NCBI RefSeq assembly: GCF_000722765.2
Contig: NZ_CP028415.1
Coordinates: 812,501 to 876,500, forward strand
DNA length: 64,000 nucleotides
Source: Streptococcus mitis
GTDB lineage: Bacteria; Bacillota; Bacilli; Lactobacillales; Streptococcaceae
Reading direction: 5' to 3'
The position numbers were made by a program, and so were the translations under genes. A model generated the notes under the pieces. That model searched no databases and had not been told where the DNA came from. It saw only the letters and a program-made list of their open reading frames with translations. This document shows, in pieces, positions 46,215 through 56,652 of the stretch. Each line of letters starts with the position of its first letter. Positions within the stretch are counted from its first letter, which is position 1.

Positions 46215-47093
46215 ATGAACGGTATTATCAACTTAAAAAAAGAAGCGGGTATGACTTCGCATGATGCGGTTTTTAAGCTGCGTAAGATTTTGGGAACCAA
46301 GAAAATTGGTCATGGTGGGACCTTGGATCCGGATGTGGTGGGTGTTTTGCCCATTGCAGTTGGCAAGGCAACACGCATGGTCGAGTTCATGCAGGATGAG
46401 GGTAAGGTCTATGAGGGGGAAATCACTCTAGGCTATTCAACGACAACTGAGGATGCCAGTGGAGAAGTGGTCGCAGAGACACCTGTTTTATCGCCCTTGG
46501 ATGAAAAGCTTGTCGATGAAGTGATTGCGAGCTTGACAGGGCCTATTACCCAGATTCCGCCTATGTATTCAGCTGTTAAGGTCAATGGTCGCAAGCTCTA
46601 TGAGTATGCGCGTGCTGGTCAGGAAGTGGAGCGTCCAGAACGTCAGGTGACCATTTATCAATTTGATCGAACAAGTCCGATTTCTTATGAGGGTTATCTT
46701 GCACGCTTCACTTTTCGTGTTAAATGCAGTAAGGGAACCTATATCCGTACCTTGTCGGTTGACTTGGGAGACAAGCTTGGTTATGCGGCTCATATGTCAC
46801 ATCTGACTCGAACTAGTGCAGCTGGTTTGCAACTAGAAGATGCTCTTACATTGGAAGAAATTGCTGAAAAAGTAGAGGCTGGTCAACTGGACTTTCTTCA
46901 TCCTCTAGAGATTGGGACAGGAGACCTTGTCAAAGTTTTCCTAACTCTAGAAGAGGCTACAGAAGTACGCTTTGGTCGTTTTATCGAACTCAACCAAACA
47001 GACCAAGAATTGGCGGCCTTTGAAGATGACAAATTGCTAGCCATTCTAGAAAAACGGGACAATCTCTACAAGCCAAGGAAGGTTTTTATCTAA
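46215..47093 (+). CDS. truB: tRNA pseudouridine(55) synthase TruB
   Basis: This 292-aa enzyme converts U55 of tRNAs to pseudouridine in the T loop. The catalytic aspartate is D38 in the motif [15 protein letters not shown]. Further family features are [20 protein letters not shown] (about residues 116-135) and [15 protein letters not shown] (about 172-186). The C-terminal extension is the short Firmicute form. It lies 73 bases after paralog 2, with no clear promoter seen in between. Confidence 0.95.
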   Translation: MNGIINLKKEAGMTSHDAVFKLRKILGTKKIGHGGTLDPDVVGVLPIAVGKATRMVEFMQDEGKVYEGEITLGYSTTTEDASGEVVAETPVLSPLDEKLVDEVIASLTGPITQIPPMYSAVKVNGRKLYEYARAGQEVERPERQVTIYQFDRTSPISYEGYLARFTFRVKCSKGTYIRTLSVDLGDKLGYAAHMSHLTRTSAAGLQLEDALTLEEIAEKVEAGQLDFLHPLEIGTGDLVKVFLTLEEATEVRFGRFIELNQTDQELAAFEDDKLLAILEKRDNLYKPRKVFI

Positions 47094-47166
47094 TCTAACC
47101 GGAGTGTGGGGATGGAAATGTTTTCCCTAGACTATCCAAACCAGACTATAAATTTTGTAAAAAATG

Positions 47167-47175
47167 TGATAGAAT
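47167..47175 (+). promoter_or_regulatory. Extended -10 promoter of udk
   Basis: TGATAGAAT at 47167-47175, 29 bases before the udk ATG. Confidence 0.6.
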
Positions 47176-47204
47176 AGACGACGGATAAAAAAACGGAGGA
47201 TAGC

Positions 47205-47843
47205 ATGCAAAATAGACCAATCATTATCGGAGTGACAGGTGGTTCTGGTGGAGGTAAGACCAGTGTTTCAAGAGCCATTTTATCGCATTTCCCTTATGAA
47301 AAGATTTCCATGATTGAGCATGATTCATACTACAAGGATCAGTCTCATTTGACCTTTGAAGAGCGTGTCAAAACCAACTACGACCATCCTTTTGCCTTTG
47401 ATACAGACTTGATGATTGAGCAGATTAAGGAATTGTTGGCAGGGCGTCCGGTGGACATCCCGACTTATGACTATACAGAGCATACACGGAGTAGCAAGAC
47501 TTATCGTCAGGAGCCTCAAGATGTCTTTATCGTTGAGGGAATTTTGGTCTTGGAGGACAAGCGCCTGCGCGATTTGATGGATATCAAAATTTTTGTGGAT
47601 ACGGATGATGATGTGCGCATTATTCGTCGTATCAAGCGTGATATGGAAGAGCGTGGCCGTAGCCTTGATAGCGTTATTGACCAGTATTTAGGTGTGGTCA
47701 AACCAATGTACCACCAGTTTATCGAGCCAACTAAGCGTTATGCTGATATCGTCATTCCTGAAGGGGTCAGCAATACCGTGGCTATTGATCTGTTGACAAC
47801 CAAGATTGCAAAGATTTTGGAAGAAGCTCGAAACAGTAAATAA
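47205..47843 (+). CDS. udk: Uridine kinase
   Basis: This 212-aa kinase phosphorylates uridine and cytidine for pyrimidine salvage. The P-loop is [14 protein letters not shown] (residues 9-22). The substrate segment is [10 protein letters not shown] (about 37-46), and later motifs are YDYTEHTRS and [13 protein letters not shown]. Length equals the usual 205-213 aa. GGAGG lies before the ATG. It forms a single-gene unit with its own promoter and a terminator at 47852. Confidence 0.96.
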   Translation: MQNRPIIIGVTGGSGGGKTSVSRAILSHFPYEKISMIEHDSYYKDQSHLTFEERVKTNYDHPFAFDTDLMIEQIKELLAGRPVDIPTYDYTEHTRSSKTYRQEPQDVFIVEGILVLEDKRLRDLMDIKIFVDTDDDVRIIRRIKRDMEERGRSLDSVIDQYLGVVKPMYHQFIEPTKRYADIVIPEGVSNTVAIDLLTTKIAKILEEARNSK

Positions 47844-47851
47844 TCAGATGA

Positions 47852-47870
47852 GGAGGCTTGCCTCCTTTTT
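47852..47870 (+). terminator. Intrinsic terminator of udk
   Basis: GGAGGC (47852-47857) pairs with GCCTCC (47860-47865) across a two-base loop, followed by T residues. Confidence 0.88.
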
Positions 47871-47919
47871 TATTTTTCCCTCATAATGGTACATAAATGG
47901 AGATTTTTAGGCATATTTT

Positions 47920-47928
47920 TGGTATAAT
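47920..47928 (+). promoter_or_regulatory. Extended -10 promoter of the xseA-recN operon
   Basis: TGGTATAAT at 47920-47928, 40 bases before the xseA start. Confidence 0.75.
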
Positions 47929-47968
47929 AATACCCATGAAAGAGCAAGAAAATGAATAGTAGGTGGAG

Positions 47969-49309
47969 ATGGAAAAGTATTTATCGGTAACAACTTTGAC
48001 CAAGTATCTGAAAATGAAATTCGATAAAGACCCTTACTTGGAACGGGTCTATTTAACTGGTCAAGTTTCCAATTTTCGTAAACGACCTACTCACCAATAT
48101 TTCTCCCTAAAAGATGACCATGCAGTTATTCAAGCGACCATCTGGTCTGGAATTTATCAGAAATTAGGCTTCGACCTGGAAGAAGGGATGAAAATCAATG
48201 TGATTGGGCGTGTGCAGGTCTATGAACCTAGTGGTAGCTACTCCATCATCATTGAAAAGGCAGAGCCTGATGGGGTTGGGGCGCTTGCGATTCAGTTTGA
48301 ACAACTCAAGAAAAAATTGACAGAAGAAGGCCTGTTTCAAGAACGCTTCAAGCAACCTCTGCCCCAATTTTCTAAGAGAATTGGTGTAGTAACCAGTCGC
48401 AGTGGAGCCGTTATTCGAGATATTATCACGACCGTCAGCAGGCGCTTTCCAGGTGTAGATATCCTTCTTTATCCGACTAAGGTTCAAGGAGATGGAGCAG
48501 CAGAAAAAATTGCTCGAAATATTGCGCGTGCCAATCAACGGGACGATTTGGATTTGCTGATTATTGGTCGTGGTGGAGGTTCTATCGAGGATCTTTGGGC
48601 CTTTAACGAAGAAATCGTGGTACGAGCGATTTTTGAATCTCGTTTACCAGTTATCTCTAGTGTGGGGCATGAGACGGATGTGACCTTGGCAGATTTTGTG
48701 GCAGATCGCCGCGCTGCGACGCCAACAGCTGCAGCTGAACTAGCAACACCTGTGACCAAGTTGGATCTATTAGCTCATTTGCAAAATCAGGAAAAACGGA
48801 TGGCAACAGCAGTCCGAAATGTCCTATCTAAGAAACAAGAATCTTTAAAAAAATGTAGTCAGTCAGTCATCTTTAGACAGCCAGAGCGCTTGTATGATGG
48901 CTATTTGCAACGCTTGGATCAACTGCAACTGCGCTTAAAACAAAGTTTGCGAACACTGATTTCTGATAACAAACAGATAGTACAAGCAAGGACGCATCGA
49001 CTGGTACAATTATCACCTGTTACCAAAATTCAACGTTATCAAGACCGTTTAGGCCAGTTGGACAAGCTCCTACGTAGCCAAATGGCGCTGGTTTATGATG
49101 CCAAGGTTGCTGAAGTCAAGAGATTATCAGAAGCCTTGCTCATGTTGGATACCAGTCGAATCGTGGCGCGTGGTTATGCTATTGTCAAAAAAGAAGAGTC
49201 CGTTGTAGATTCGGTTGAGAGTTTGAAGAAAAAAGACCAAGTGACGCTTTTGATGCGAGATGGTCGAGTAGAATTAGAGGTTAAAGATGTCAAAACAAAA
49301 GAAATTTGA
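47969..49309 (+). CDS. xseA: Exodeoxyribonuclease VII large subunit
   Basis: This 446-aa catalytic subunit degrades single-stranded DNA with XseB. An N-terminal OB fold (about residues 1-100) is followed by the catalytic region with [15 protein letters not shown] (about 137) and [18 protein letters not shown] (about 192), then a long coiled coil (about 260-400). The ATG at 47969 gives the conserved [18 protein letters not shown]; an in-frame GTG at 47963 would only add two residues. The GGTGGAG upstream is unusually close to the start. It leads a six-gene operon and overlaps xseB by 23 bases. Confidence 0.95.
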   Translation: MEKYLSVTTLTKYLKMKFDKDPYLERVYLTGQVSNFRKRPTHQYFSLKDDHAVIQATIWSGIYQKLGFDLEEGMKINVIGRVQVYEPSGSYSIIIEKAEPDGVGALAIQFEQLKKKLTEEGLFQERFKQPLPQFSKRIGVVTSRSGAVIRDIITTVSRRFPGVDILLYPTKVQGDGAAEKIARNIARANQRDDLDLLIIGRGGGSIEDLWAFNEEIVVRAIFESRLPVISSVGHETDVTLADFVADRRAATPTAAAELATPVTKLDLLAHLQNQEKRMATAVRNVLSKKQESLKKCSQSVIFRQPERLYDGYLQRLDQLQLRLKQSLRTLISDNKQIVQARTHRLVQLSPVTKIQRYQDRLGQLDKLLRSQMALVYDAKVAEVKRLSEALLMLDTSRIVARGYAIVKKEESVVDSVESLKKKDQVTLLMRDGRVELEVKDVKTKEI

Positions 49310-49499
49310 GGAAAATCTAGCAGAACTGGAAACCATTGTCCAAAGTTTGGAAAATGGTGAAATTGCTCTAGAAGATGCGATTGCCGCCTTTCAAAAGGGT
49401 ATGGTCTTGTCAAAAGAGCTCCAAGCGACGCTGGACAAGGCTGAAAAGACCTTGGTCAAGGTTATGCAAGAAGACGGAACAGAAAGTGATTTTGAATGA
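49287..49499 (+). CDS. xseB: Exodeoxyribonuclease VII small subunit
   Basis: This 70-aa helical protein binds XseA in several copies to form exonuclease VII. The family signature [29 protein letters not shown] is complete (read from residue 7). It starts inside xseA and its stop overlaps the ispA ATG by four bases, so the three are translationally linked. Confidence 0.95.
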   Translation: MSKQKKFEENLAELETIVQSLENGEIALEDAIAAFQKGMVLSKELQATLDKAEKTLVKVMQEDGTESDFE

Positions 49500-50371
49500 A
49501 AAAGCAAGAAAAATTAGCTCTTGTCGAGTCGGCCTTGGAAGACTTTTATGGAGACCAGCAGTTTGCCTCTAGTTTGCGAGAGTCTGTTCTCTATTCCATT
49601 CATGCTGGTGGCAAGCGTATTCGACCCTTTCTCTTGTTAGAAGTCCTGGAAGCCTTGCAGGTCGCTATTAAACCTGCTCACGCACAGGTTGCTGCGGCCT
49701 TGGAAATGATTCATACAGGGAGCTTGATTCACGATGATCTTCCAGCTATGGATAATGATGATTACCGTCGGGGACGATTGACCAATCATAAGAAATTTGG
49801 AGAAGCAATGGCAATTTTGGCAGGAGATGCTTTATTCCTAGATCCCTATGCCTTGATTGCGCAGGCAGATTTGCCAAGTCAGATCAAGGTAGACTTGATT
49901 GCCAACTTATCCCTTGCTTCAGGAAGTCTGGGCATGGTTGCAGGTCAGGTTTTGGACATGGAAGGTGAACACCAGCATTTGTCTTTGGAAGAACTCCAGA
50001 CCATTCATGCTAATAAGACCGGAAAACTACTAGCCTATCCCTTCCAAGCTGCAGCCATTATAGCTGAATTGGTACCTGAGATGCAGGCAAAACTTAAAAC
50101 TGTAGGTGAATTGATTGGGCTTGCTTTTCAAGTTCGAGATGACGTACTGGATGTGACCGCTAGTTTTGAGGAAATCGGCAAGACACCTCAAAAGGACCTA
50201 CAGGCAGAAAAATCAACCTATCCAGCCTTGTTGGGTTTGGAAAAGGCAATTGACTTTTGTAACCAAACCTTGGATCAAGCTAATGCCAAATTAGAAGAAA
50301 TTGCCCAGCAGATTTCCTTTGAAACAGAATCGATTGTAAAAGTAGTAGAAAGTTTGAGAATCAATGGCTAA
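49496..50371 (+). CDS. ispA: Farnesyl diphosphate synthase
   Basis: This 291-aa trans-prenyltransferase makes farnesyl diphosphate from DMAPP and IPP, the precursor for undecaprenyl phosphate used in wall synthesis. The first aspartate-rich motif is [15 protein letters not shown] (about residues 80-94). The second is FQVRDDVLD (about 212-220). [12 protein letters not shown] near the start binds IPP. It overlaps xseB and tlyA, an arrangement common to Firmicutes. Confidence 0.95.
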   Translation: MKKQEKLALVESALEDFYGDQQFASSLRESVLYSIHAGGKRIRPFLLLEVLEALQVAIKPAHAQVAAALEMIHTGSLIHDDLPAMDNDDYRRGRLTNHKKFGEAMAILAGDALFLDPYALIAQADLPSQIKVDLIANLSLASGSLGMVAGQVLDMEGEHQHLSLEELQTIHANKTGKLLAYPFQAAAIIAELVPEMQAKLKTVGELIGLAFQVRDDVLDVTASFEEIGKTPQKDLQAEKSTYPALLGLEKAIDFCNQTLDQANAKLEEIAQQISFETESIVKVVESLRING

Positions 50372-51179
50372 GGAAAGAGTGGATGTACTAGCTTATAAAC
50401 AGGGCTTGTTTGAAACGAGAGAGCAGGCCAAACGTGGTGTAATGGCTGGCCTAGTCGTAGCAGTCCTTAATGGAGAACGGTTTGACAAGCCAGGAGAGAA
50501 AATTCCAGATGACACCGAGCTAAAACTCAAGGGGGAGAAACTCAAGTATGTTAGCCGTGGTGGTTTGAAACTGGAGAAGGCCTTGCAGGTCTTTGATTTG
50601 TCGGTGGATGGCGCGACTACGATTGATATCGGTGCCTCTACTGGAGGTTTTACCGATGTCATGTTGCAGAATGGTGCTGAGTTAGTCTTTGCAGTTGATG
50701 TTGGTACCAATCAGTTGGCTTGGAAATTACGCCAAGACCCACGAGTGGTCAGCATGGAGCAGTTCAATTTTCGCTATGCTGAAAAGACTGATTTCGAAAA
50801 GGAACCGAGCTTTGCCAGTATTGATGTGAGTTTTATTTCTCTCAGTCTGATTCTGCCAGCCTTGCACAGAGTCTTGGCTGATCACGGTCAGGTTGTGGCT
50901 CTGGTTAAGCCTCAGTTTGAGGCAGGACGTGAGCAGATTGGAAAAAATGGAATTATTCGAGATGCTAAGGTTCACCAAAATGTCCTTGAATCTGTCACAG
51001 CTATGGCAGTAGAGGAAGGTTTTTCAGTCCTTGGTTTGGATTTTTCTCCCATCCAAGGTGGTCATGGCAATATTGAGTTTTTAGCGTATTTGAAAAAAGA
51101 AGAGTCAGCAAGCAATCAGGTTCTTGCTGAAATTGAAGAAGTAGTAGAGAGGGCGCATAGTCAATTTAAAAATGAATAA
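50364..51179 (+). CDS. tlyA: TlyA-family rRNA 2'-O-methyltransferase
   Basis: This 271-aa protein has an N-terminal S4 RNA-binding domain (about residues 1-60) and an FtsJ-like SAM methyltransferase domain with DIGASTGGFTDVMLQNGA (about 88-105). TlyA proteins methylate ribose in rRNA. They are often annotated as haemolysin A, a name from early reports; methyltransferase is the safer call. It overlaps ispA by eight bases and argR by eight bases. Confidence 0.92.
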   Translation: MAKERVDVLAYKQGLFETREQAKRGVMAGLVVAVLNGERFDKPGEKIPDDTELKLKGEKLKYVSRGGLKLEKALQVFDLSVDGATTIDIGASTGGFTDVMLQNGAELVFAVDVGTNQLAWKLRQDPRVVSMEQFNFRYAEKTDFEKEPSFASIDVSFISLSLILPALHRVLADHGQVVALVKPQFEAGREQIGKNGIIRDAKVHQNVLESVTAMAVEEGFSVLGLDFSPIQGGHGNIEFLAYLKKEESASNQVLAEIEEVVERAHSQFKNE

Positions 51180-51603
51180 AAAAGAGAGACTTGAAAAAAT
51201 TAGACGATTTGTGACAGATTATCAAATCGGTACGCAAGAAGAAATTGTAGAACATTTGAAAGAGGCAGGCATCACTGCCACTCAAGCAACGGTATCACGG
51301 GATATCAAAGAGCTAGGCATTGTCAAAATTCCTTTGAGAGATAACACCTATGTCTACGAATTGCCAAAATCAATCGTAAAAAGTTTGCAACTGGCTGAAG
51401 ATAATATTGAGTCAGCTGAATTGATGGATAAGATGATTAATCTCCAAGTTATTCCAGGAAATACGGCTTTTGTAAAAGCTCAGTTAATCGAGACTTTTTC
51501 GGACAAGATTTTTAGCTGTTTGGCGGATGATAGCTCGATTTTAGTCATTGCTAGAAGTGAAAGTCTAGCAGAGGAAATCTTTGAACAAGTAAATAATTGG
51601 TAG
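51172..51603 (+). CDS. ArgR/AhrC-family arginine repressor (second copy)
   Basis: This 143-aa regulator has the N-terminal winged helix with ITATQATVSRDIKELGIVKI (about residues 37-56) and the C-terminal oligomerisation domain ending in DDSSILVIARSESLAEEIF. It is distinct from the 156-aa copy at 13903. Location between tlyA and recN is the conserved AhrC position in Firmicutes, so this is probably the AhrC/ArgR2 orthologue. ArgR copies in streptococci often act together as hetero-oligomers; that is inference here. Confidence 0.92.
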   Translation: MNKKERLEKIRRFVTDYQIGTQEEIVEHLKEAGITATQATVSRDIKELGIVKIPLRDNTYVYELPKSIVKSLQLAEDNIESAELMDKMINLQVIPGNTAFVKAQLIETFSDKIFSCLADDSSILVIARSESLAEEIFEQVNNW

Positions 51604-51609
51604 GTCTAT

Positions 51610-53277
51610 ATGTTACTTGAAATTTCGATAAAAAACTTTGCCATTATTGAGGCTATTTCCCTCAATTTTGAAAAGGGGATGACTGTCCTGACTGGTGAAA
51701 CGGGTGCAGGGAAGTCGATTATCATTGATGCTATGAATATGATGTTGGGAGCTCGTGCGATGACAGATGTTATTCGTCATGGTGCGCCAAAGGCAGAGAT
51801 TGAGGGGCTTTTCTCAGTTGAGAATAGTCGCCTTTTACAGGAAATTTTTGATGAGCAAGGTTTGGAAATGGGTGATGAGATTATCATCCGTCGGGAAATT
51901 CTGCAAAATGGTCGGAGTATCAGCCGTGTCAATGGCCAGATGGTTAATCTGTCTGTTTTGCGTGCTATTGGGCAACATCTGGTGGATATACATGGTCAGC
52001 ATGACCAAGAAGAGTTAATGCGTCCCCAACTTCATATCCAGATGTTGGATGAATTCGGTGACGCAGCATTTTGGGCATTGAAAGAAACCTATCAAACGAG
52101 TTTTGATGCTTATCGAAAAATGCGCAAGCAGGTTCTGGAAGTCAAGAAAAACCAACAGGAACACAAGGCTCGTATTGAAATGTTGGAATTTCAAATGGCA
52201 GAGATTGAGGCAGCAAACTTGCAAGCTGGAGAAGACCTGGCTCTCAATCAAGAGCGTGATAAACTGCTCAATCATAAAAATATTGCGGATACGCTGACCA
52301 ATGCCTATAGTATGTTGGACAATGAAGATTTTTCAAGTCTAGCTAATGTTCGTTCGGCCATGAATGACATGGAAAGTGTTGAAGAGTATGACCCTGAGTA
52401 CCGTGAAATTTCAAGTTCTCTGTCTGAGACCTACTATGTCTTAGAAGATATTAGCAAGCGTCTGGAAGCTATTATTGAGGACCTTGATTTTGATGGCAAT
52501 CGTCTTATGCAGGTTGAGAACCGCTTGGACCTCCTTCATACCATTACTCGTAAATATGGTGGGACTGTAGACGATGTCTTGCTTTACTTTGCTAAGATTA
52601 CGGAAGAATACAATCTCTTGACAGGTAATAACCTTTCGTCTGAGGACATGGAAGCAGAGCTCAAGAAATTGGAAGTCAATCTTGTTGATTTGGCAGGTCA
52701 GCTTGCATCTGCTCGTCATGATTTGGCCCAGCAGCTAGAAGCAGAGATTAAACAAGAACTGCAAGACCTCTATATGGAAAAAGCCCAGTTTCAGGTTCGT
52801 TTTAGCAAGGGCAAATTCAGTCGTGAGGGAAATGAAATGGTCGAGTTTTACATTTCAACCAACCCTGGCGAAGACTTTAAACCCTTGGTTAAGGTTGCGT
52901 CTGGTGGGGAATTATCTCGTCTCATGCTAGCCATTAAGTCTGCCTTTTCACGTAAAGAAGGCAAGACCAGCATTGTCTTTGATGAGGTGGACACAGGAGT
53001 TTCAGGCCGTGTAGCTCAGGCTATTGCACAGAAGATTCACAAGATTGGCCAACATGGTCAGGTTCTAGCTATCTCCCACTTGCCACAAGTGATTGCGATT
53101 GCGGATTATCAATTCTTTATTGAGAAGATTAGTAATGACCATTCAACAGTTTCGACTGTTCGTCTCTTGACGATTGAAGAGCGAGTCGAGGAAGTTGCTA
53201 AGATGTTGGCAGGTGATGATGTGACGGAAGCAGCCCTGACGCAAGCCAGAGAATTGTTGAGAAACAGGGAGAAATAA
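51610..53277 (+). CDS. recN: DNA repair protein RecN
   Basis: This 555-aa SMC-like ATPase acts early in double-strand break repair. Walker A is TGETGAGKSI (about residues 29-38), followed by long coiled coils (about 160-380). The C-terminal head has the signature VASGGELSRLMLA (about 428-440) and Walker B TSIVFDEVDTGVSGRVA (about 454-470). It starts seven bases after argR and ends one base before the phosphatase gene, the last part of the xseA operon. Confidence 0.96.
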   Translation: MLLEISIKNFAIIEAISLNFEKGMTVLTGETGAGKSIIIDAMNMMLGARAMTDVIRHGAPKAEIEGLFSVENSRLLQEIFDEQGLEMGDEIIIRREILQNGRSISRVNGQMVNLSVLRAIGQHLVDIHGQHDQEELMRPQLHIQMLDEFGDAAFWALKETYQTSFDAYRKMRKQVLEVKKNQQEHKARIEMLEFQMAEIEAANLQAGEDLALNQERDKLLNHKNIADTLTNAYSMLDNEDFSSLANVRSAMNDMESVEEYDPEYREISSSLSETYYVLEDISKRLEAIIEDLDFDGNRLMQVENRLDLLHTITRKYGGTVDDVLLYFAKITEEYNLLTGNNLSSEDMEAELKKLEVNLVDLAGQLASARHDLAQQLEAEIKQELQDLYMEKAQFQVRFSKGKFSREGNEMVEFYISTNPGEDFKPLVKVASGGELSRLMLAIKSAFSRKEGKTSIVFDEVDTGVSGRVAQAIAQKIHKIGQHGQVLAISHLPQVIAIADYQFFIEKISNDHSTVSTVRLLTIEERVEEVAKMLAGDDVTEAALTQARELLRNREK

Positions 53278-53278
53278 G

Positions 53279-54007
53279 ATGACAGACTATTATGTAATTG
53301 GAGATGTTCACGGAAAAGCTGGGATGCTGGAAGACCTTCTCAAAACATGGAATGGTCAGACCCAGTTGCTCTTTCTAGGGGACTTGATTGACCGTGGTGA
53401 AGATAGTTGCCGTGTCCTAGAGATGGTTAAGGACTTGGTCGATAATCAAGGGGCAATCTGTTTGTCAGGAAACCACGAGTATATGTTTTTGACTTGGCTA
53501 GATGACCCAGAAGAAAGTTATGACCATTATCGTCGCAATGGTGGAGATACAACCATTAACTCTATCCTAGGTCGTCCCTTGGATGCACCGGTTGATGGAG
53601 TAGAAGATGCCAAGCGTGTTGCTACTGAAGCAGCAGACTTGGTCGAATTTATTCGTCAAATGCCTTTTGTGGTAGAGACAGATAAGTATATCTTTGTTCA
53701 TGCAGGTATTGATTTGACCTTGGACGACTGGCATGAGACCACAGATTATAAAAAAGTCTGGCTTAGAAAACCATTCCACGAAGCCGAAAATCATACTGGA
53801 AAAACCATTGTCTTCGGACATACACCTGTTTATGGCTTGTTGAAGCAAGAGCGTGGTACTGCTGAGCTTTGGACTACAGAAGATGGCAAGGTTGGGATGG
53901 ACGGAGGAGCTGTTTATGGTGGTGTCCTTCATGGAATTGTCTTTACAGACCAAGGAATGACAGAACACCACTTTATCGAAAATGACGGCTTTGTTGCTGA
54001 AGATTAG
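53279..54007 (+). CDS. Calcineurin-like metallophosphoesterase (PPP type)
   Basis: This 242-aa protein carries the three PPP metal-binding motifs: GDVHG (residues 8-12), GDLIDRGED (about 35-43) and GNHEYM (about 64-69), with a later HAGID and FGHTPV. The family includes serine/threonine phosphatases and symmetrical diadenosine tetraphosphatases; the sequence alone does not separate these. It directly follows recN and is probably the last gene of the operon. Confidence 0.85.
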   Translation: MTDYYVIGDVHGKAGMLEDLLKTWNGQTQLLFLGDLIDRGEDSCRVLEMVKDLVDNQGAICLSGNHEYMFLTWLDDPEESYDHYRRNGGDTTINSILGRPLDAPVDGVEDAKRVATEAADLVEFIRQMPFVVETDKYIFVHAGIDLTLDDWHETTDYKKVWLRKPFHEAENHTGKTIVFGHTPVYGLLKQERGTAELWTTEDGKVGMDGGAVYGGVLHGIVFTDQGMTEHHFIENDGFVAED

Positions 54008-54028
54008 TACTCCTAGCAGGGTATGGTC

Positions 54029-54057
54029 TTGTCAAAATGTCAAAAACAATTTATAAT
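54029..54057 (+). promoter_or_regulatory. Promoter of lepA
   Basis: TTGTCA (54029-54034) and TATAAT (54052-54057) are 17 bases apart. They lie between CAGGGTAT (54017-54024) and its exact inverse ATACCCTG (54064-54071). Confidence 0.8.
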
Positions 54058-54085
54058 AAATAGATACCCTGAAAGGAAGAGAATC

Positions 54086-55909
54086 ATGAACTTAGAAGAA
54101 CTGAAAAAACGACAGGAGAAGATCCGTAACTTCTCTATTATCGCCCATATTGACCACGGGAAATCAACTCTAGCAGACCGCATTTTGGAAAAGACTGAGA
54201 CCGTTTCAAGCCGTGAAATGCAGGCCCAGCTTTTGGATAGCATGGATTTAGAACGGGAACGTGGGATTACCATTAAGTTGAATGCCATTGAGTTGAATTA
54301 TACTGCAAAAGATGGGGAAACTTATATTTTCCACTTGATTGACACGCCGGGGCACGTAGACTTTACCTATGAAGTTTCACGTTCGCTCGCTGCTTGTGAG
54401 GGAGCGATTTTGGTGGTCGATGCTGCCCAAGGGATTGAGGCTCAAACCCTTGCCAACGTTTATTTGGCCTTGGATAATGATTTGGAAATCATGCCAGTCA
54501 TTAACAAGATTGATCTGCCAGCTGCAGATCCTGAGCGCGTGCGTACAGAGATTGAAGATGTCATTGGTTTGGATGCCAGTGAAGCAGTATTGGCTTCTGC
54601 CAAGGCTGGTATTGGTATCGAAGAAATTCTCGAGCAAATCGTGGAAAAAGTGCCAGCACCAACGGGTGATGTGACAGCGCCACTTAAGGCCTTGATTTTC
54701 GACTCTGTTTACGATGCCTACCGTGGGGTTATCCTCCAAGTGCGTGTCATGGATGGTGTGGTCAAACCTGGCGATAAGATTCAGCTTATGAGCAATGGCA
54801 AGACCTTTGATGTGACAGAAGTTGGTATTTTTACTCCGAAAGCAGTTGGTCGTGATTTCCTTGCGACTGGGGACGTTGGTTATATTGCGGCTTCTATCAA
54901 GACGGTTCAAGACACTCGTGTGGGTGATACAGTTACCTTGGCAACTAATCCTGCGGCTGAGCCATTACATGGCTACAAGCAGATGAATCCCATGGTCTTT
55001 GCGGGTCTCTACCCAATCGAATCAAACAAGTACAATGACCTACGTGAAGCCCTTGAAAAATTGCAACTGAATGATGCTAGTCTTCAGTTTGAACCAGAAA
55101 CATCTCAGGCACTTGGATTTGGTTTCCGTTGTGGATTTCTTGGACTTCTCCATATGGATGTTATCCAAGAACGTTTGGAACGTGAGTTCAACATCGACCT
55201 CATCATGACAGCTCCATCTGTTATCTATAAGGTTAATTTGACCGATGGTGAGTCTATGGATGTGTCGAATCCATCTGAGTTCCCAGACCCAACCAAGATT
55301 GCGACCATTGAAGAGCCATATGTTAAAGCGCAAATCATGGTACCACAGGAGTTCGTAGGAGCAGTGATGGAGCTAGCTCAGCGTAAGCGTGGGGACTTTG
55401 TGACTATGGATTATATCGATGATAACCGTGTTAATGTCATCTATCAAATTCCACTTGCTGAAATCGTCTTTGACTTCTTTGATAAGCTTAAGTCTTCTAC
55501 ACGTGGTTATGCAAGCTTTGACTACGAATTGTCAGAGTATCGCCCATCTAAGCTGGTCAAAATGGACATCCTTCTCAATGGAGACAAGGTGGATGCCCTT
55601 AGCTTTATCGTTCACAAGGATTTTGCCTACGAACGTGGAAAACTCATCGTTGATAAACTTAAGAAAATCATCCCTCGTCAACAATTTGAAGTTCCAATCC
55701 AAGCAGCAATTGGACATAAGATTGTAGCTCGTACTGATATCAAGGCACTTCGTAAGAACGTACTTGCTAAATGTTATGGTGGTGACGTTTCTCGTAAACG
55801 TAAACTCCTTGAAAAACAAAAAGCTGGTAAGAAACGCATGAAAGCTATCGGATCAGTAGAAGTCCCACAAGAAGCCTTCCTCAGCGTGTTGAGCATGGAT
55901 GAGGAGTAA
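54086..55909 (+). CDS. lepA: Elongation factor 4 (LepA)
   Basis: This 607-aa ribosomal GTPase rescues or back-translocates stalled ribosomes. The start at 54086 follows AAAGGAAG and gives [20 protein letters not shown]; the frame is open further upstream but that part overlaps the promoter. G1 is AHIDHGKST (about residues 20-28), G2 ERGIT, G3 DTPGHVDF, and G4 NKID. The C-terminal LepA-specific domain ends in [18 protein letters not shown]. Length matches pneumococcal LepA. A terminator follows at 55953. Confidence 0.96.
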   Translation: MNLEELKKRQEKIRNFSIIAHIDHGKSTLADRILEKTETVSSREMQAQLLDSMDLERERGITIKLNAIELNYTAKDGETYIFHLIDTPGHVDFTYEVSRSLAACEGAILVVDAAQGIEAQTLANVYLALDNDLEIMPVINKIDLPAADPERVRTEIEDVIGLDASEAVLASAKAGIGIEEILEQIVEKVPAPTGDVTAPLKALIFDSVYDAYRGVILQVRVMDGVVKPGDKIQLMSNGKTFDVTEVGIFTPKAVGRDFLATGDVGYIAASIKTVQDTRVGDTVTLATNPAAEPLHGYKQMNPMVFAGLYPIESNKYNDLREALEKLQLNDASLQFEPETSQALGFGFRCGFLGLLHMDVIQERLEREFNIDLIMTAPSVIYKVNLTDGESMDVSNPSEFPDPTKIATIEEPYVKAQIMVPQEFVGAVMELAQRKRGDFVTMDYIDDNRVNVIYQIPLAEIVFDFFDKLKSSTRGYASFDYELSEYRPSKLVKMDILLNGDKVDALSFIVHKDFAYERGKLIVDKLKKIIPRQQFEVPIQAAIGHKIVARTDIKALRKNVLAKCYGGDVSRKRKLLEKQKAGKKRMKAIGSVEVPQEAFLSVLSMDEE

Positions 55910-55952
55910 ATTTTATTATTTATAGAACATTAATATAAGAAGAGAATATTGA

Positions 55953-55979
55953 AACGGGCTTAAATAGGCCTGTTTTTTT
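55953..55979 (+). terminator. Intrinsic terminator of lepA
   Basis: AACGGGC (55953-55959) pairs with GCCTGTT (55968-55974), with one G-T pair, and is followed by T residues. Confidence 0.82.
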
Positions 55980-56009
55980 ACATTTAGAATAGGATTAAAT
56001 CGTTTAAAG

Positions 56010-56035
56010 TGTTTGTTTTAAATGTTTGTTTTAAA
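56010..56035 (+). repeat. Tandem 13-bp repeat upstream of the PTS promoter
   Basis: TGTTTGTTTTAAA occurs twice with no gap (56010-56022 and 56023-56035), about 38 bases upstream of the -35. The TGTTTGT core also occurs in both orientations around the lacA promoter at 59.5 kb. A shared regulator, most likely the DeoR-family repressor LacR, is inferred. Confidence 0.8.
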
Positions 56036-56072
56036 GATATAAATAAAAATAAACAAAATAATCAAAAAAATA

Positions 56073-56101
56073 TTGACAACGATTTCATATAGTGTTATAA
56101 T
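56073..56101 (+). promoter_or_regulatory. Promoter of the PTS operon with overlapping cre-like site
   Basis: TTGACA (56073-56078) and TATAAT (56096-56101) are consensus hexamers exactly 17 bases apart, with TG before the -10. TGACAACGATTTCA (56074-56087) matches the cre consensus at 12 of 14 positions and overlaps the -35. Such a strong promoter is expected to be under repression. Confidence 0.88.
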
Positions 56102-56137
56102 TATAGCATAAAGTTAATGGAAAGAAGGGAAAACCTT

Positions 56138-56614
56138 ATGGGATTAGATCATTTCTTTGACAAAAACCTTGTGTTTTGCTTAGAAGCGAATAATCAAGAA
56201 CAACTCTTTGATCAGGTTGCAACTTTATTGGAAGAACGACAAATCGTAACTCCAACCTATCGTGAAGCCTTGATCACGCGTGAAAAGTCATTTCCAACTG
56301 GCCTAGATATGGAATTCTTAGGTAAGGATTTGCCGAATGTGGCTATTCCTCACACAGATATTGTTCATAATCTAGCCGAAAAAGTTGTGGTCGTTCGATT
56401 AGAAAAACCAGTGACTTTTCACAATATGATTGCGCCAGATAAGGAAGTAGAAGTATCCTTGCTCTTCTTTATCATTAATAACTCAAGTTCAAGTCAAACG
56501 AACATTCTTGCTCAGTTGATGGACTTCTTTACTGGAAATGGTCATCTTGAAGACCTATCAAAAATTTCTGAACCTGAAGCCCTCTATACTTATATAGCTG
56601 AAGCAACTGCATAA
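56138..56614 (+). CDS. gatA: PTS EIIA component, fructose/galactitol type
   Basis: This 158-aa phosphocarrier accepts phosphate from HPr and passes it to EIIB. The active-site histidine is H72 in NVAIPHTDIVH. The start at 56138 follows AAGAAGGG at a suitable distance; the in-frame ATG at 56117 overlaps that site. It is first in a three-gene EIIA-EIIB-EIIC operon. The symbol follows streptococcal usage for galactose/galactitol PTS genes; the transported sugar is inferred from the neighbouring tagatose pathway genes to be galactose. Confidence 0.85.
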   Translation: MGLDHFFDKNLVFCLEANNQEQLFDQVATLLEERQIVTPTYREALITREKSFPTGLDMEFLGKDLPNVAIPHTDIVHNLAEKVVVVRLEKPVTFHNMIAPDKEVEVSLLFFIINNSSSSQTNILAQLMDFFTGNGHLEDLSKISEPEALYTYIAEATA

Positions 56615-56652
56615 TTTTGTCTATTAAAAATATTAAATCGGAGGAAATCCAT

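Noticed and set aside
47937-47960. Seven-codon upstream ORF (MKEQENE) before xseA
   Set aside because: It follows the promoter but is very short, lacks a ribosome site, and has no attenuator-like structure nearby.
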